Notes: generated by a model not told the origin, from the letters alone. A DNA stretch of 64,000 nt from Mesorhizobium sp. CU3 (GCF_006442965.1 NZ_VFWX01000024.1:52460-116459), one strand, 5' to 3'. Shown: positions 49,994-59,802, counted from the stretch's first letter. A program made the numbers and translations.

Positions 49994-52900
49994 GCACGCC
50001 GAGCGGCCTGGTTTCCAGCTGGCTGAACCCGTCGCGGCCGTTCATCCTGCGGCCGGTGGCCACCACGCTGATCATGGCGACGATCCTGATCGTCGGCATG
50101 ATCGCCTATCTCTTCCTGCCGCTGTCGGCGCTGCCTGAGGTCGATTACCCGACGATCCAGGTGCAGACCTTCTATCCCGGCGCCAGCCCGGACGTGATGA
50201 CCACCTCGGTGACGGCGCCGCTCGAGCGCCAGTTCGGCGAGATGCCTGGGCTTGAGCAGATGTCGTCGGGCTCCTCCGCCGGCGCTTCGGTGATCACGCT
50301 GCGCTTCAGCCTCGACGTCAGTCTCGACATCGCCGAGCAGGAGGTGCAGGCGGCGATCAATGCCGCCGGCAATCTGATGCCCGCCGACCTGCCGGCGCCG
50401 CCGATCTACGCCAAGGTCAATCCAGCCGACGCGCCGATCCTGACGCTGGCGATCACCTCCAAGACGCTGCCGCTCACGCAAGTCGAGAACTATGCCGAGA
50501 CGCGGCTGGCGCAGAAGATCTCGCAGCTTCCCGGCGTCGGCCTGGTCTCGATCAGCGGCGGCGAGCGGCCGGCCGTGCGCGTGCAGGTCAAGCTCAAGGC
50601 GCTCGCCGCCATGGGCCTCAACATCGACGATCTGCGCACCACCATCGGCACGCTCAACGTCAACACGCCGAAGGGCAGTTTCGACGGCCCGGCGCGCTCC
50701 TACACCATCAACGCCAACGACCAGGTCAGCGACGCCAAGACCTATGCAGACATGGTCGTCGCCTATCGCAACGGCGCGCCGGTCAGGCTGGGCGAGGTGG
50801 CCGACATCATCCAGGGGCCGGAGAATTCGAAGCTGGGCGCCTGGGAAAACCGCACGCCGGCGATCATCCTCAACATCCAGCGCCAGCCGGGCGCCAATGT
50901 CATCCGTGTCGTCGATTCGGTGAAGGCGCTTCTGCCGCAACTGCGCGCCGGCCTGCCGGCGGCGCTCAGCGTCGAGCCGCTGACCGACCGCACCACCACC
51001 ATCCGCGCCTCGGTCGACGACGTCGAGTTCGAGCTGGCGATTGCGGCACTTCTGGTCGTGCTCGTCACCTTCCTGTTCCTGCGCAACATCCCGGCGACGA
51101 TCATCCCCAGCCTGTCGGTGCCGTTGTCCTTGGTCGGCACTTTCGCGGTCATGTATCTGTGGGGCTTCAGCCTCGACAATCTGTCCTTGATGGCGCTCAC
51201 CATCGCGTCGGGCTTCGTCATCGACGACGCCATCGTCATGATCGAGAACATCTCGCGCTTCATCGAGCATGGCGACGATCCGGTGACCGCCGCGCTCGAA
51301 GGCTCGGCCCAGATCGGCTTCACCATCATCTCGCTCACCGTCTCGCTGATCGCGGTGCTGATCCCGCTCCTCTTCATGGGCGATGTGGTCGGCCGCCTGT
51401 TCCACGAATTCGCCATTACGCTCGCCATCGCCATCGTGATTTCGGCAATCGTTTCGCTGACCCTGGTGCCGATGCTATGCGCCCGGCTGCTGAAGCCACC
51501 GGCCGAGCGCCAGCCGGGCGCGCTGTCGCGCTGGAGCGAGGGCGCGTTCGAGGCGGTCGCCAATGGCTATGGCGCGGCGCTGCGCTGGGTGCTCGACCGC
51601 CAGGCGCTGACCTTGCTGGTCGCGGTCGCGACGCTGGGGCTCACCGTCTATCTCTACATTGTCGTGCCGAAAGGCTTCTTCCCGGTGCAGGACACCGGCG
51701 CGATCTCGGCCATCACCGAGGCTGCGGGGTCTTCCTCCTATGCCGACATGGCGGCGCACCAGCAGGCGCTGGCCGACGCGATCCTGAAGGATCCCGATGT
51801 CGCCAGCCTGTCGTCCTTCATCGGCGTCGACGGCCAGAACATGACCGCCAACAGCGGCCACATGCTGATCAATCTGAAGCCGCGCGACGAGCGCAGCGAC
51901 GACGCCAGCACCATCATCCGCAGGCTGGCGCAGGAGACGGCGCAAGTCACCGGGATTGCGCTGCACATGCAGCCGGTGCAGGACCTCACCGTCGATTCCA
52001 CGATCAGCGCCGGGCAATACCAGTATGTGCTGCAGGATTCCGATCCGGTCGAGTTGGCGGCCTGGACGACGAAGCTGACCGACCGGCTCGCGGCGCTGCC
52101 CGAGCTTGCCGATGTGGCGAGCGACGCCGAGCAGAGCGGGCTTGCCGTCGACGTCACCATCGACCGCGCCACCGCCGCGCGCTTCGGCATCACGCCGGCG
52201 ACCGTCGACAACGCGCTCTACGACGCGTTCGGCCAGCGCATCATCTCGACCATCTTCACCCAGTCGAACGAGTACCGCGTCATCCTCGAGGCCGATCCGT
52301 CGGTCGGTCAGACGCCGGCCTCGCTCGGTTCGATCTACCTGCCGTCGTCGAGCGCCGGCCAGGTGCCGCTGTCCTCCATCGCCACGATCACGGTGCGGCA
52401 GGCCCCGCTGCTGGTGAACCATCTGGCACAGTTTCCGGCCGCGACCATCTCCTTCAATCTCGCGCCCGGCGCTTCGCTCGGCGACGCCACCGCGGCCATC
52501 GCCAAGGCCGAGCAGGACATGCAGCCGCCGGACAGCCTGACGACCGGCTTCGAGGGCGCCGCCCTTGCCCTGCAGAGCTCGCTCTCCAACGAGCTGCTCC
52601 TAGTGCTGGCGGCGGTCGCCACTGTCTACGTCGTGCTCGGTGTTCTCTATGAGAGCTTCATCCATCCGCTGACCATTCTCTCGACGCTGCCTTCGGCAAC
52701 GGTCGGCGCGCTGGTCGCGCTGATGCTGGCCGGCCACGACCTCGATATCATCGGCATCATCGGCATCGTGCTGCTCGTCGGCATCGTCAAGAAGAACGCC
52801 ATCATGATGATCGACTTCGCGCTGCAGGCCGAGCGCCTGCAAGGCCTGTCGCCGCGCGAGGCGATCTACGAAGCGAGCCTGCTGAGGCTCCGCCCGATCC

Positions 52901-53124
52901 TGATGACGACGTTTGCCGCGCTCTTCGGCGCGGTGCCGTTGCTGGTCGGCGGCCTCGCCGGCTCGGAACTGCACCAGCCGCTCGGCATCACCATCGTCGG
53001 CGGGCTGATCGTCAGCCAGGTGCTGACGCTGTTCACCACGCCGGTGATCTACCTTGCCTTCGACCGTCTGACGCGGCGCGATATGGGCGAAATCGAGCCG
53101 CGCCCGAGCAGGCTTCTCCCGTGA
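49990..53124 (+). CDS. RND efflux pump subunit (MdtB-like)
   Basis: A 1044-residue RND transporter with 12 expected helices and two large periplasmic loops. It starts PFILRPVATTLIMATILIVG, contains VDYPTIQVQTFYPGASPDV and the proton-relay helix FVIDDAIVMIENISRF, and ends with GGLIVSQVLTLFTTPVIYLAFDR. Together with the next gene it forms the two-pump arrangement of MdtBC, in which the pumps form a heterotrimer. ATGA overlaps the adaptor stop and GTGA the next start, so translation of all three is coupled. No outer-membrane channel gene is present nearby. Confidence 0.95.
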   Translation: MSTPSGLVSSWLNPSRPFILRPVATTLIMATILIVGMIAYLFLPLSALPEVDYPTIQVQTFYPGASPDVMTTSVTAPLERQFGEMPGLEQMSSGSSAGASVITLRFSLDVSLDIAEQEVQAAINAAGNLMPADLPAPPIYAKVNPADAPILTLAITSKTLPLTQVENYAETRLAQKISQLPGVGLVSISGGERPAVRVQVKLKALAAMGLNIDDLRTTIGTLNVNTPKGSFDGPARSYTINANDQVSDAKTYADMVVAYRNGAPVRLGEVADIIQGPENSKLGAWENRTPAIILNIQRQPGANVIRVVDSVKALLPQLRAGLPAALSVEPLTDRTTTIRASVDDVEFELAIAALLVVLVTFLFLRNIPATIIPSLSVPLSLVGTFAVMYLWGFSLDNLSLMALTIASGFVIDDAIVMIENISRFIEHGDDPVTAALEGSAQIGFTIISLTVSLIAVLIPLLFMGDVVGRLFHEFAITLAIAIVISAIVSLTLVPMLCARLLKPPAERQPGALSRWSEGAFEAVANGYGAALRWVLDRQALTLLVAVATLGLTVYLYIVVPKGFFPVQDTGAISAITEAAGSSSYADMAAHQQALADAILKDPDVASLSSFIGVDGQNMTANSGHMLINLKPRDERSDDASTIIRRLAQETAQVTGIALHMQPVQDLTVDSTISAGQYQYVLQDSDPVELAAWTTKLTDRLAALPELADVASDAEQSGLAVDVTIDRATAARFGITPATVDNALYDAFGQRIISTIFTQSNEYRVILEADPSVGQTPASLGSIYLPSSSAGQVPLSSIATITVRQAPLLVNHLAQFPAATISFNLAPGASLGDATAAIAKAEQDMQPPDSLTTGFEGAALALQSSLSNELLLVLAAVATVYVVLGVLYESFIHPLTILSTLPSATVGALVALMLAGHDLDIIGIIGIVLLVGIVKKNAIMMIDFALQAERLQGLSPREAIYEASLLRLRPILMTTFAALFGAVPLLVGGLAGSELHQPLGITIVGGLIVSQVLTLFTTPVIYLAFDRLTRRDMGEIEPRPSRLLP

Positions 53125-56100
53125 ACCTCTCGGCGCCGTTCATCGCGCGTCCGGTCGCCACCACGCTTCTGGCGATCGGCCTCGCCGCGGCCGGTTTGAT
53201 AGGCTATTTCAACCTGCCCGTCGCGCCGCTGCCCAAGGTCGACTTTCCCACTATCTCGGTGCAGGCCTCGATGGCGGGCGCCAGCCCGGACACGATGGCG
53301 ACCGATGTCGCCGCACCCCTCGAACGCCATCTCGGCCAGATCGCCGGCGTCTCCGAGATGACCTCGCGCTCCAGCACCGGCTCGACAAATGTCGTACTGC
53401 AATTCGACCTTGACCGCGATATCAACGGCGCCGCGCGCGACGTGCAGGCGGCGATCAACGCCGCGCGCGCCGACCTGCCGTCGGACCTGCGCAGCAACCC
53501 GACCTACCGCAAATACAATCCCGCCGACGCGCCGGTGATGATCCTGGCGCTGACCTCGCGCACGCTCACCCCCGGCCAGCTTTATGACGCCGCCGCCACC
53601 GTGCTGCAGCAGCGGCTGTCACAGGTCGAGGGTGTCGGCAATGTCGATCTCGGCGGCTCCTCGCTGCCCGCCGTGCGCGTCGAACTCAACCCCGGCGCGC
53701 TGTTCCACTACGGCATCGGCCTGGAGGATGTGCGCGCCGCCCTTGCCTCGGCCAATGCGCGCAGCCCGAAAGGTTTTCAGGAAGACGGCGCACTGCGCTA
53801 CCAGCTCTACACCAACGACCAGGCAAGCCATGCCGCCGATTTCCGCGACCTGGTCATCGCCTGGCGCAACAATGCGGCGGTCAAGCTGCGCGACATCGCC
53901 GATGTCGAGGACTCAATCGAGGACGTGCGCAATCTCGGCCTCGCCAATGGCGTGCCGGCGGTGCTGCTCGTGCTCTACCGCGAGCCCAACGCCAACATCA
54001 TCGACACGGTCGACCGCATCCGCGCGCTGATCCCCACGCTGCAGGCTTCGGTCCCGGCCGATGCGCAGTTGAGCATCGCGACCGACGGCTCCACCACCAT
54101 TCGCGGCTCGCTGCACGACACCGAGCTGACGCTGGTGCTGGCGGTGCTTTTGGTCGTGGCGGTGGTGTTCTGCTTCCTGCGTGACTGGCGCGCCGCACTG
54201 ATCCCCAGCGTCGCGCTGGTGGTGTCGATACTCGGCACCTTCGGCGCGATGTACCTGCTCGGCTTCACGCTCGACAATCTGTCGCTGATGGCGCTCACCA
54301 TCGCCACCGGCTTCGTCGTCGACGACGCCATCGTGGTGCTGGAAAACATCATGCGCCACATCGAGGATGGCATGCCGCGCGGCAAGGCGGCACTGGTCGG
54401 CGCGCAGGAGGTCGGCTTCACGGTGTTGTCGATGAGCGCCTCGCTGGTCGCCGTCTTCCTGCCGATCCTGTTGATGGGCGGCATACTCGGCCGCCTGTTC
54501 CAGGAGTTCGCCCTGACGCTCTCGCTGTCGATCGCGATCTCGCTGGTGCTGTCGCTGACGGTGACGCCGATGATGTGCGCGCATTTCCTGCGCAAGGGCG
54601 CCGCCGCTTCGCCAAGCCGCTCCGTCCTGGCCCGCTTCGGCGAAAGCGTCTTCGAACGTGTTCGCGCGGCATATGGCCGTTCGCTCGCCTGGTCGCTGGA
54701 CAATGGCGGCATCATGCTTGTCGTGCTTCTCGCCACTGTCGTCTTCAATGTCTATCTCTATACCATCGTGCCGAAAGGCTTCTTCCCGCAGCAGGACACC
54801 GGCGAGCTGATCGGCGGCTTGCGCGCCGACCAGGCGATCTCCTTCCAGCTGATGCGGCAGAAATTCGAGCAGCTGGAAGCGATCCTGAAGGCCGATCCGG
54901 CGGTGCAGAATGTCGTCGGCTATATTGGCGGCCGGCAGACCAATTCCGGCTTCGTCCAGGTCGCGCTGAAGCCGAAGGGCGAGCGCGCGCCGCTGCAGGT
55001 CGTGCTGACCAGGCTGCGCGCGCAGCTTGGGCAATTGCCGGGCGCCCAGCTCTTCCTCAACCCGCGTCAGGAAATCAGGGTTGGCGGACGCCAGAGCCTC
55101 GCCACCTATCAGTATACGCTGCAGGCCGACGCCGTCGCCGACCTCGACGCGTGGGTGCCAAAGCTGGTTGATCTCTTGAAGCAGGCGCCGGAGCTCACCG
55201 ACGTCAATTCGGACCGCGACGAGGCCGGGCTCGAGACCAACATCACCGTCGACCGCGAAAGCGCCGCAAGGCTCGGCCTGACGCCCGCCAGCATCGACGC
55301 CACGCTCTACGACGCCTTCGGTCAGCGCCAGGTGTCGACGATCTTCAACGCCCGCAACCAGTACCATGTCGTGATGGAGGTGGCGCCGCGCTATCTGCAG
55401 GACCCGAGCGCGCTCAACGGCATCTATGTCAGCACCGCGGGCGCCACGGCGAGCGGCACGCAGCAGACCAACGCGCTGGCCGGCAGCCTGAACAGTTCGC
55501 TGCAGAACCAGGCGAACAATGCCATTGCCGTCACCGGCCATGGCAGCGCCTCCAGCGGCGCCGCCGTCAGCACGTCATCCGAGACGATGGTGCCGCTCTC
55601 CGCCTTCAGCACCTACGGCCCGGCGACCATGCCTTTGTCGGTCAACCACCAGGGCCATTTCGTCGCCACGACGATCTCCTTCAACCTCGCCGACGGCGCG
55701 ACGCTCGGCGACGCTTCGGCCGCGATCGACCGCGCCATGGCCGAGTTGAAGATGCCGGTGACGATCCACGGCGCGCTGGCCGGCACCGCGCTCGCCTTCC
55801 GTGCCAACCTGCTCAACGAATTGCTTTTGATCGCCGCGGCTTTAGCCACGATCTATGTCGTGCTCGGCGTGCTCTACGAAAGCTATGTGCATCCGATCAC
55901 CATCCTGTCGACATTGCCTTCCGCCGGCATCGGTGCGCTGCTCGCGCTCATCGTCACCGGCATGGAGTTTGACGTAATCTCGCTGATCGGCATCATCCTG
56001 TTGATCGGCATCGTCAAGAAGAACGCCATCATGATGATCGACATGGCGCTGCAGGCCGAACGCCAGGAGGGGCTCTCGGCCCGCGCGGCCATCCACAAGG

Positions 56101-56339
56101 CGAGCGTCCAGCGCTTCCGGCCGATCATGATGACGACCTTTGCCGCATTGCTCGGCGCGTTGCCGCTGGCGATCGAGACCGGCACCGGCGCTGAACTGCG
56201 CCAGCCGCTCGGCGCGGCAATCGTCGGCGGCCTGATCGTGTCGCAACTGCTGACGCTCTACACCACGCCGGTCGTCTACCTCTATCTCGACCGGCTGAGC
56301 GTCCGCAAACCCTCGCTGCGGCTCGCGCCGGCAGAATAG
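53121..56339 (+). CDS. RND efflux pump subunit (MdtC-like)
   Basis: A 1072-residue RND transporter, paralogous to its upstream neighbour. The N-terminus NLSAPFIARPVATTLLAIGL, the periplasmic VDFPTISVQASMAGASPDT and FVVDDAIVVLENIMRHIE (proton relay aspartates) are intact. A Ser/Asn/Ala-rich insertion of about 50 residues near position 775-820 (TNALAGSLNSSLQNQANN within it) is not in its partner. The start is GTG overlapping the upstream stop (GTGA, 53121-53124). Substrates may be detergents, bile-type acids or antibiotics, as in MdtABC. Confidence 0.95.
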   Translation: MNLSAPFIARPVATTLLAIGLAAAGLIGYFNLPVAPLPKVDFPTISVQASMAGASPDTMATDVAAPLERHLGQIAGVSEMTSRSSTGSTNVVLQFDLDRDINGAARDVQAAINAARADLPSDLRSNPTYRKYNPADAPVMILALTSRTLTPGQLYDAAATVLQQRLSQVEGVGNVDLGGSSLPAVRVELNPGALFHYGIGLEDVRAALASANARSPKGFQEDGALRYQLYTNDQASHAADFRDLVIAWRNNAAVKLRDIADVEDSIEDVRNLGLANGVPAVLLVLYREPNANIIDTVDRIRALIPTLQASVPADAQLSIATDGSTTIRGSLHDTELTLVLAVLLVVAVVFCFLRDWRAALIPSVALVVSILGTFGAMYLLGFTLDNLSLMALTIATGFVVDDAIVVLENIMRHIEDGMPRGKAALVGAQEVGFTVLSMSASLVAVFLPILLMGGILGRLFQEFALTLSLSIAISLVLSLTVTPMMCAHFLRKGAAASPSRSVLARFGESVFERVRAAYGRSLAWSLDNGGIMLVVLLATVVFNVYLYTIVPKGFFPQQDTGELIGGLRADQAISFQLMRQKFEQLEAILKADPAVQNVVGYIGGRQTNSGFVQVALKPKGERAPLQVVLTRLRAQLGQLPGAQLFLNPRQEIRVGGRQSLATYQYTLQADAVADLDAWVPKLVDLLKQAPELTDVNSDRDEAGLETNITVDRESAARLGLTPASIDATLYDAFGQRQVSTIFNARNQYHVVMEVAPRYLQDPSALNGIYVSTAGATASGTQQTNALAGSLNSSLQNQANNAIAVTGHGSASSGAAVSTSSETMVPLSAFSTYGPATMPLSVNHQGHFVATTISFNLADGATLGDASAAIDRAMAELKMPVTIHGALAGTALAFRANLLNELLLIAAALATIYVVLGVLYESYVHPITILSTLPSAGIGALLALIVTGMEFDVISLIGIILLIGIVKKNAIMMIDMALQAERQEGLSARAAIHKASVQRFRPIMMTTFAALLGALPLAIETGTGAELRQPLGAAIVGGLIVSQLLTLYTTPVVYLYLDRLSVRKPSLRLAPAE

Positions 56340-57110
56340 CTACCCGCCAGCGATGCGCCGGTGCACCCGGCCGAGGCTCTCGGCGAAGGCTTCGAACGCG
56401 CCGCGCTCGGTCAGTTCGCGCAGCACCTGCTCGTTGATGCCGCCGCGCGTCGCATAATCCTGCGCAAGATGCATGAAGTCGGCGTTCGGCATAGTGTCCG
56501 GCGCATTGGCCAGCGCCTTGTAGATGCTGGTGATGTAGTCGCGGGCCTTGTCGCCAGCCACGCCTTGGCTGCGCACCCAGGCATGGATCGTATCGAGATA
56601 TTTGAAATAGCTGGCGTAGGTCGCGGTGACGACGGTGAGTGCGTCGAACTCGCTCTGATCCTCGACCTCGATCACGCCGCCCAGCCGGCTGAAGAAAGCC
56701 GCCACGATCGGGTCCGGCGGGCAGACAAGCGTCGCGCCCTGCAGGCGCGCGATCATCGGCATAGGCAGCGCCTTGCCGACACGCGCCGCCGGCGCGACCA
56801 GGGAGGCGATCTCCTCGCGCGAGATGGTGGCGATCAGGCTGACGACGTGATGGCCCGGCCGGAACCGCAATTCCCCCAGCACCTCGCGCGCGATCTGCGG
56901 CCGCACCGCCAGCATGACGGTGTCGCATTGGTCGAGCACGGCCTGGTTGTCGGCGGCGACGCGCACATCGGGAAAGCGCTGGGCGAGGTCGGCGGCGATC
57001 TCTTCGTTGCGCGGTGAGACCGCCACCGGCGTCGTCTCGCCCGGCAGCGATTTCAGCCCGGTGACGATCGCCGAGCTCAACGCGCCCGTGCCGACAAAGC
57101 CAAGTCTCAT
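56340..57110 (-). CDS. pyrroline-5-carboxylate reductase-like protein
   Basis: A 256-residue NAD(P)-dependent reductase. MRLGFVGTGALSSAIVTGL is the Rossmann start, and VMLAVRPQIAREVL and RVGKALPMPMIARLQG follow the ProC layout. The C-terminal dimer region ends with RGGINEQVLRELTERGAFEAF, similar to the conserved GGxxxxAL of ProC but not identical. It could make proline or act on another imine. An in-frame start 35 codons upstream reads into the promoter of the divergent gene and was excluded. Confidence 0.8.
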   Translation of the reverse strand: MRLGFVGTGALSSAIVTGLKSLPGETTPVAVSPRNEEIAADLAQRFPDVRVAADNQAVLDQCDTVMLAVRPQIAREVLGELRFRPGHHVVSLIATISREEIASLVAPAARVGKALPMPMIARLQGATLVCPPDPIVAAFFSRLGGVIEVEDQSEFDALTVVTATYASYFKYLDTIHAWVRSQGVAGDKARDYITSIYKALANAPDTMPNADFMHLAQDYATRGGINEQVLRELTERGAFEAFAESLGRVHRRIAGG

Positions 57111-57279
57111 GGAAGTTTCGCCCCTGTTTCGAATTGCCGCCGACAATAGCGACGGTTCCGTTGCCGGCAAGGGGAGGGTAGGTCTCGACCCGGATCGCGC
57201 CTCGAAGGCCGCCACGTCGTTACGTGCAGTTAAGGACGGGCCGATACATTACGCCGCGTCCGACTGGGGGAATGTGGCC

Positions 57280-57654
57280 GTGAGCCAGCGCGCCTTCATC
57301 GCTTTGCTCGTCCTGCTGGCAGTGCTTGTCGCACTGTCGGCGACGCCTTTTCCAGGCGCGCTGATCGGCTTCCTGTTCGGCATCACCATCGCCTTCTTCG
57401 TCGCCGGGCCGGTCATGCTGATCGGCAAGCTGCTTGAAAATGCCGGCGTTCCGGTATCCGGCGAGGCGGCCTTGTGGATGCTGGGCGGGCTTTATGCGTT
57501 GCTCGTCGTCTTTGCGGCGTTCCAGATCTGGCGTCGGCTTCAACGCCAGGAACCCGACCAGGCGCGCTCCGCGGGACTGCGGCTGGCGCTGCTGATTGCA
57601 TTGCCCTCGATCGCCTGGCTATCCGTCAACGCGATGCAGGATGCCTGGCCATAA
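57280..57654 (+). CDS. small membrane protein, unknown function
   Basis: A protein of 124 residues from a GTG with GGGGGAA upstream. Four hydrophobic segments are visible (AFIALLVLLAVLVALSA, LIGFLFGITIAFFVAGPVML, LWMLGGLYALLVVFAAFQIW, LALLIALPSIAWLSV), with short charged loops (QIWRRLQRQEPDQARS). No family is recognised. A longer frame from 56914 exists but its first part is antisense to the P5C reductase-like gene. Confidence 0.55.
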   Translation: MSQRAFIALLVLLAVLVALSATPFPGALIGFLFGITIAFFVAGPVMLIGKLLENAGVPVSGEAALWMLGGLYALLVVFAAFQIWRRLQRQEPDQARSAGLRLALLIALPSIAWLSVNAMQDAWP

Positions 57655-57694
57655 GGCCGTCGCGACGCCTGCCACGACGGCCTCGCTTCAGGCT

Positions 57695-57985
57695 TCAGTG
57701 CTTCGGCCCGAAGCCCGGATAGGGGCTGAGCGGCACGACCGCGGCTATGTCCATCATGCCGGCCTCGATCAACGGCAGGGTGGCGAGATGGCCGCGCACT
57801 TCCTTCTCATCGGCCGCCTCGAGCATCATGCCGCTGCCGGGAATGTCGCCGCGGTTCCAGATCTGGCGCACCGCGCCTTGCGCATAGAGCGTCTTGCGCT
57901 GCTCGGCTTCGTTGGGCAGCAGCGGCGCGAAATCGGCGTCGCTGAACTTCTGGGTGTTGCGGGTGAGAAGAGCAAAGAACTGCAT
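57695..57985 (-). CDS. muconolactone Delta-isomerase family protein
   Basis: A 96-residue ferredoxin-like protein (MQFFALLTRNTQKFSDADFAP, AQGAVRQIWNRGDIPGSGMML, LPLIEAGMMDIAAVVPLSPYPGF). This is the layout of muconolactone isomerase and related YciI-like proteins; the isomerase function needs catechol pathway genes, which are absent here, so the true role may differ. AGGAGA precedes the ATG. It is divergent from a LysR gene that probably controls it. Confidence 0.8.
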   Translation of the reverse strand: MQFFALLTRNTQKFSDADFAPLLPNEAEQRKTLYAQGAVRQIWNRGDIPGSGMMLEAADEKEVRGHLATLPLIEAGMMDIAAVVPLSPYPGFGPKH

Positions 57986-58049
57986 GGCGGTCTCCTGTTT
58001 TGGCCGGGTTGATGCCCGAGATATCGCGCCGTCTGGCCAGACTGTCCAA

Positions 58050-58090
58050 GACTGATTAGGCTATAGTTGAGACCTATCGAGACTGATTGG
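58050..58090. promoter_or_regulatory. direct repeat in the isomerase/LysR divergent promoter
   Basis: GACTGATTAGG and GACTGATTGGG occur at 58050 and 58081, 31 bases apart, with ATAG-TTGAGAC-CTAT between. This may be the LysR binding region for both genes. Confidence 0.45.
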
Positions 58091-58097
58091 GAAAAAG

Positions 58098-58994
58098 ATG
58101 CTGGACCTGCGCCAAATCCGTTATTTCGTCGCCGTCGCCGAGGCAGGCAATGTCGGCCGCGCGGCCGAGCAGTTGCATATCTCGCAGTCGCCCTTGAGCC
58201 GGCAGATCATGCAGTTGGAGGAGCAGCTCGGCGTCACGCTGTTCGAGCGGGCGAAGCAGCGCGTCCATCTCAACGCCGAGGGCAGGGCCTTCCTTGCCGA
58301 AGCTCGTGACTTACTGGCCAACGCCGCGCGGCTGGAGGAACTCGGCCGCAACCTCGCCAGCGGCGCTGCCGGCAGCCTCGCCATCGGCTATGTCGAAGGC
58401 GCGGTGCATTCGGGGTTGGTCGCGCAGATGCTGCGCGATTTTCGCCGTGCGCGGCCGGATTTCCATCTGCAACTGCGCAGCCGCCGAACGGCGGCACAGT
58501 TCGAAGATTTGCGGCAGCGAGCCCTCGATCTCGGCTTCATCTATGCTTCGGTGCCGGAAGGCGACCCCGACCTTGAAAGCATGCTGGTGCGGCGCGAGCC
58601 GCTGGTGCTGGCGATGCCCGAGGCCGATCCGCTGGTCGATGTCGCCGAAATCGCGCCCGGCGACCTCGACGGTCGCGTCTGGATCACCGTCGTGCGCCAG
58701 CCCGGCGACACCAACCGCGCGCAGTTCCTGGCGGCCTGCGTCGAGTCCGGCTTCGTGCCCGACATCGCCTACGAGACCAACGACCCCTTGACCTCGCTCG
58801 GCCTGGTCAGCGCCGGCCTCGGCCTGGCAACGGTGCAGGAGAGCCTGCGCAGCGCGGCGCCCCCCGGCGTGGTCTTCCGCGACCTGCCCTGGTTCAAGCG
58901 CAGCGTGTCGATCCATCTGGCGTGGCGAAGGCAGGATCGGCGGGCGGTGATTGGGGATTTGCGGAGGGCGGTAAGTAGGGGAGTAGGGGAGTAG
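58098..58994 (+). CDS. LysR family transcriptional regulator
   Basis: A 298-residue LysR protein of the CatR/BenM type (MLDLRQIRYFVAVAEAGNVGRAAEQLHISQSPLSRQIMQLEEQ). The effector domain is complete. The last eight or so codons (ending VSRGVGE) fall within the left arm of the repeat at 58971-59071, so the C-terminus may have been shaped by it. It is divergent from the isomerase gene. Confidence 0.92.
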   Translation: MLDLRQIRYFVAVAEAGNVGRAAEQLHISQSPLSRQIMQLEEQLGVTLFERAKQRVHLNAEGRAFLAEARDLLANAARLEELGRNLASGAAGSLAIGYVEGAVHSGLVAQMLRDFRRARPDFHLQLRSRRTAAQFEDLRQRALDLGFIYASVPEGDPDLESMLVRREPLVLAMPEADPLVDVAEIAPGDLDGRVWITVVRQPGDTNRAQFLAACVESGFVPDIAYETNDPLTSLGLVSAGLGLATVQESLRSAAPPGVVFRDLPWFKRSVSIHLAWRRQDRRAVIGDLRRAVSRGVGE

Positions 58995-59071
58995 GGGAAA
59001 GCATTTCCAAGTGCTGTTTTACGGCTTCCCAAACATACTCCCTTACTCCCCTATTCCCTTACTCCCCTAAT
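58971..59071. repeat. purine/pyrimidine inverted repeat overlapping the LysR 3' end
   Basis: The left arm (58971-59000) repeats the unit GAGTAGGG. The right arm (59035-59071) repeats TACTCCC and TTCCCTTACTCCCC, complementary to the left. The middle is GCATTTCCAAGTGCTG-like unique DNA. This is the same design as the element at 10601-10765 with different unit sequence, and it overlaps the LysR stop at 58992-58994. Confidence 0.7.
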
Positions 59072-59683
59072 TCACATCTTATCGATCACCGCCCTGACCC
59101 CCTCCGTCGGCGCATCGACGGACGATCCCGCCACCATGATGGTGGCGACGATGGCTTCGGGGTCGTTGACCACCAGCGGTTTCACCCGCTGCGCGGTGTG
59201 GATGAAGCCCTCGGCCGACATGTGCTCGATCAGCGCCAGCATCGGATCCCAGAAACCCTTGACGTTGGCGAAGACCATCGGTTTGCGGTGGTGGCCGAGC
59301 TGTGCCCAGGTCATGATCTCGACGATCTCCTCGACTGTGCCGATGCCGCCCGGCAGCGCCACAAAGGCGTCGGATTTTTCGAACATGATGTGCTTGCGCT
59401 CATGCATGTTGTCGGTGATCAGCAACTCGTCGAGCTTGTCGAGCGCATTCTCGGTCGCTTCCTTGTTAATCAGGAAGCGCGGGATGATGCCGGTGACCTT
59501 GCCGCCGGCCTTGAGCGCGCCCTCGGCGACGGCGCCCATGATGCCCTTTGTGCCGCCGCCATAGACAAGGCGCAGTCCGGATTTGGCGAGAGAGCGGCCG
59601 AGGGTGTGGCCGGCCTTGATATAAGCCTCATCGCGGCCGGGAGACGAACCGCAATAGACGCAGACGGATCGAATCGTGTTCAT
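59072..59683 (-). CDS. TIGR00730/LOG family nucleoside 5'-monophosphate phosphoribohydrolase
   Basis: A 203-residue Rossmann-fold protein. The motifs YGGGTKGIMGAVAEGAL and MHERKHIM...PGGIGTVEE are those of the LONELY GUY family, which releases free base from nucleotides such as cytokinin riboside monophosphates or AMP. The start MNTIRSVCVYCGSSPG is the usual one. Its stop lies immediately next to the right arm of the inverted repeat. In a plant-associated bacterium a cytokinin role is possible, but housekeeping use is also known. Confidence 0.92.
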   Translation of the reverse strand: MNTIRSVCVYCGSSPGRDEAYIKAGHTLGRSLAKSGLRLVYGGGTKGIMGAVAEGALKAGGKVTGIIPRFLINKEATENALDKLDELLITDNMHERKHIMFEKSDAFVALPGGIGTVEEIVEIMTWAQLGHHRKPMVFANVKGFWDPMLALIEHMSAEGFIHTAQRVKPLVVNDPEAIVATIMVAGSSVDAPTEGVRAVIDKM

Positions 59684-59802
59684 GGCGATGATTGGTTATA
59701 GCGCTGGTTGGCGCGGTCAAGTACGGGCAAGGGCTTTTTCTTGTCGGACTCAGCAAAACACGCTAGACCGGCGTTAGGTGGCTAAGGGGGCAACACAGAA
59801 TT

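Noticed and set aside
49558..51405. 615-codon ORF on the minus strand
   Set aside because: It is antisense to the MdtA- and MdtB-like genes, and its composition (Asp, Arg, His, Gln) is that of a complementary-strand shadow.
53913..55541. 542-codon ORF on the minus strand
   Set aside because: It is antisense to the MdtC-like gene and has no domain, signal or ribosome binding site.
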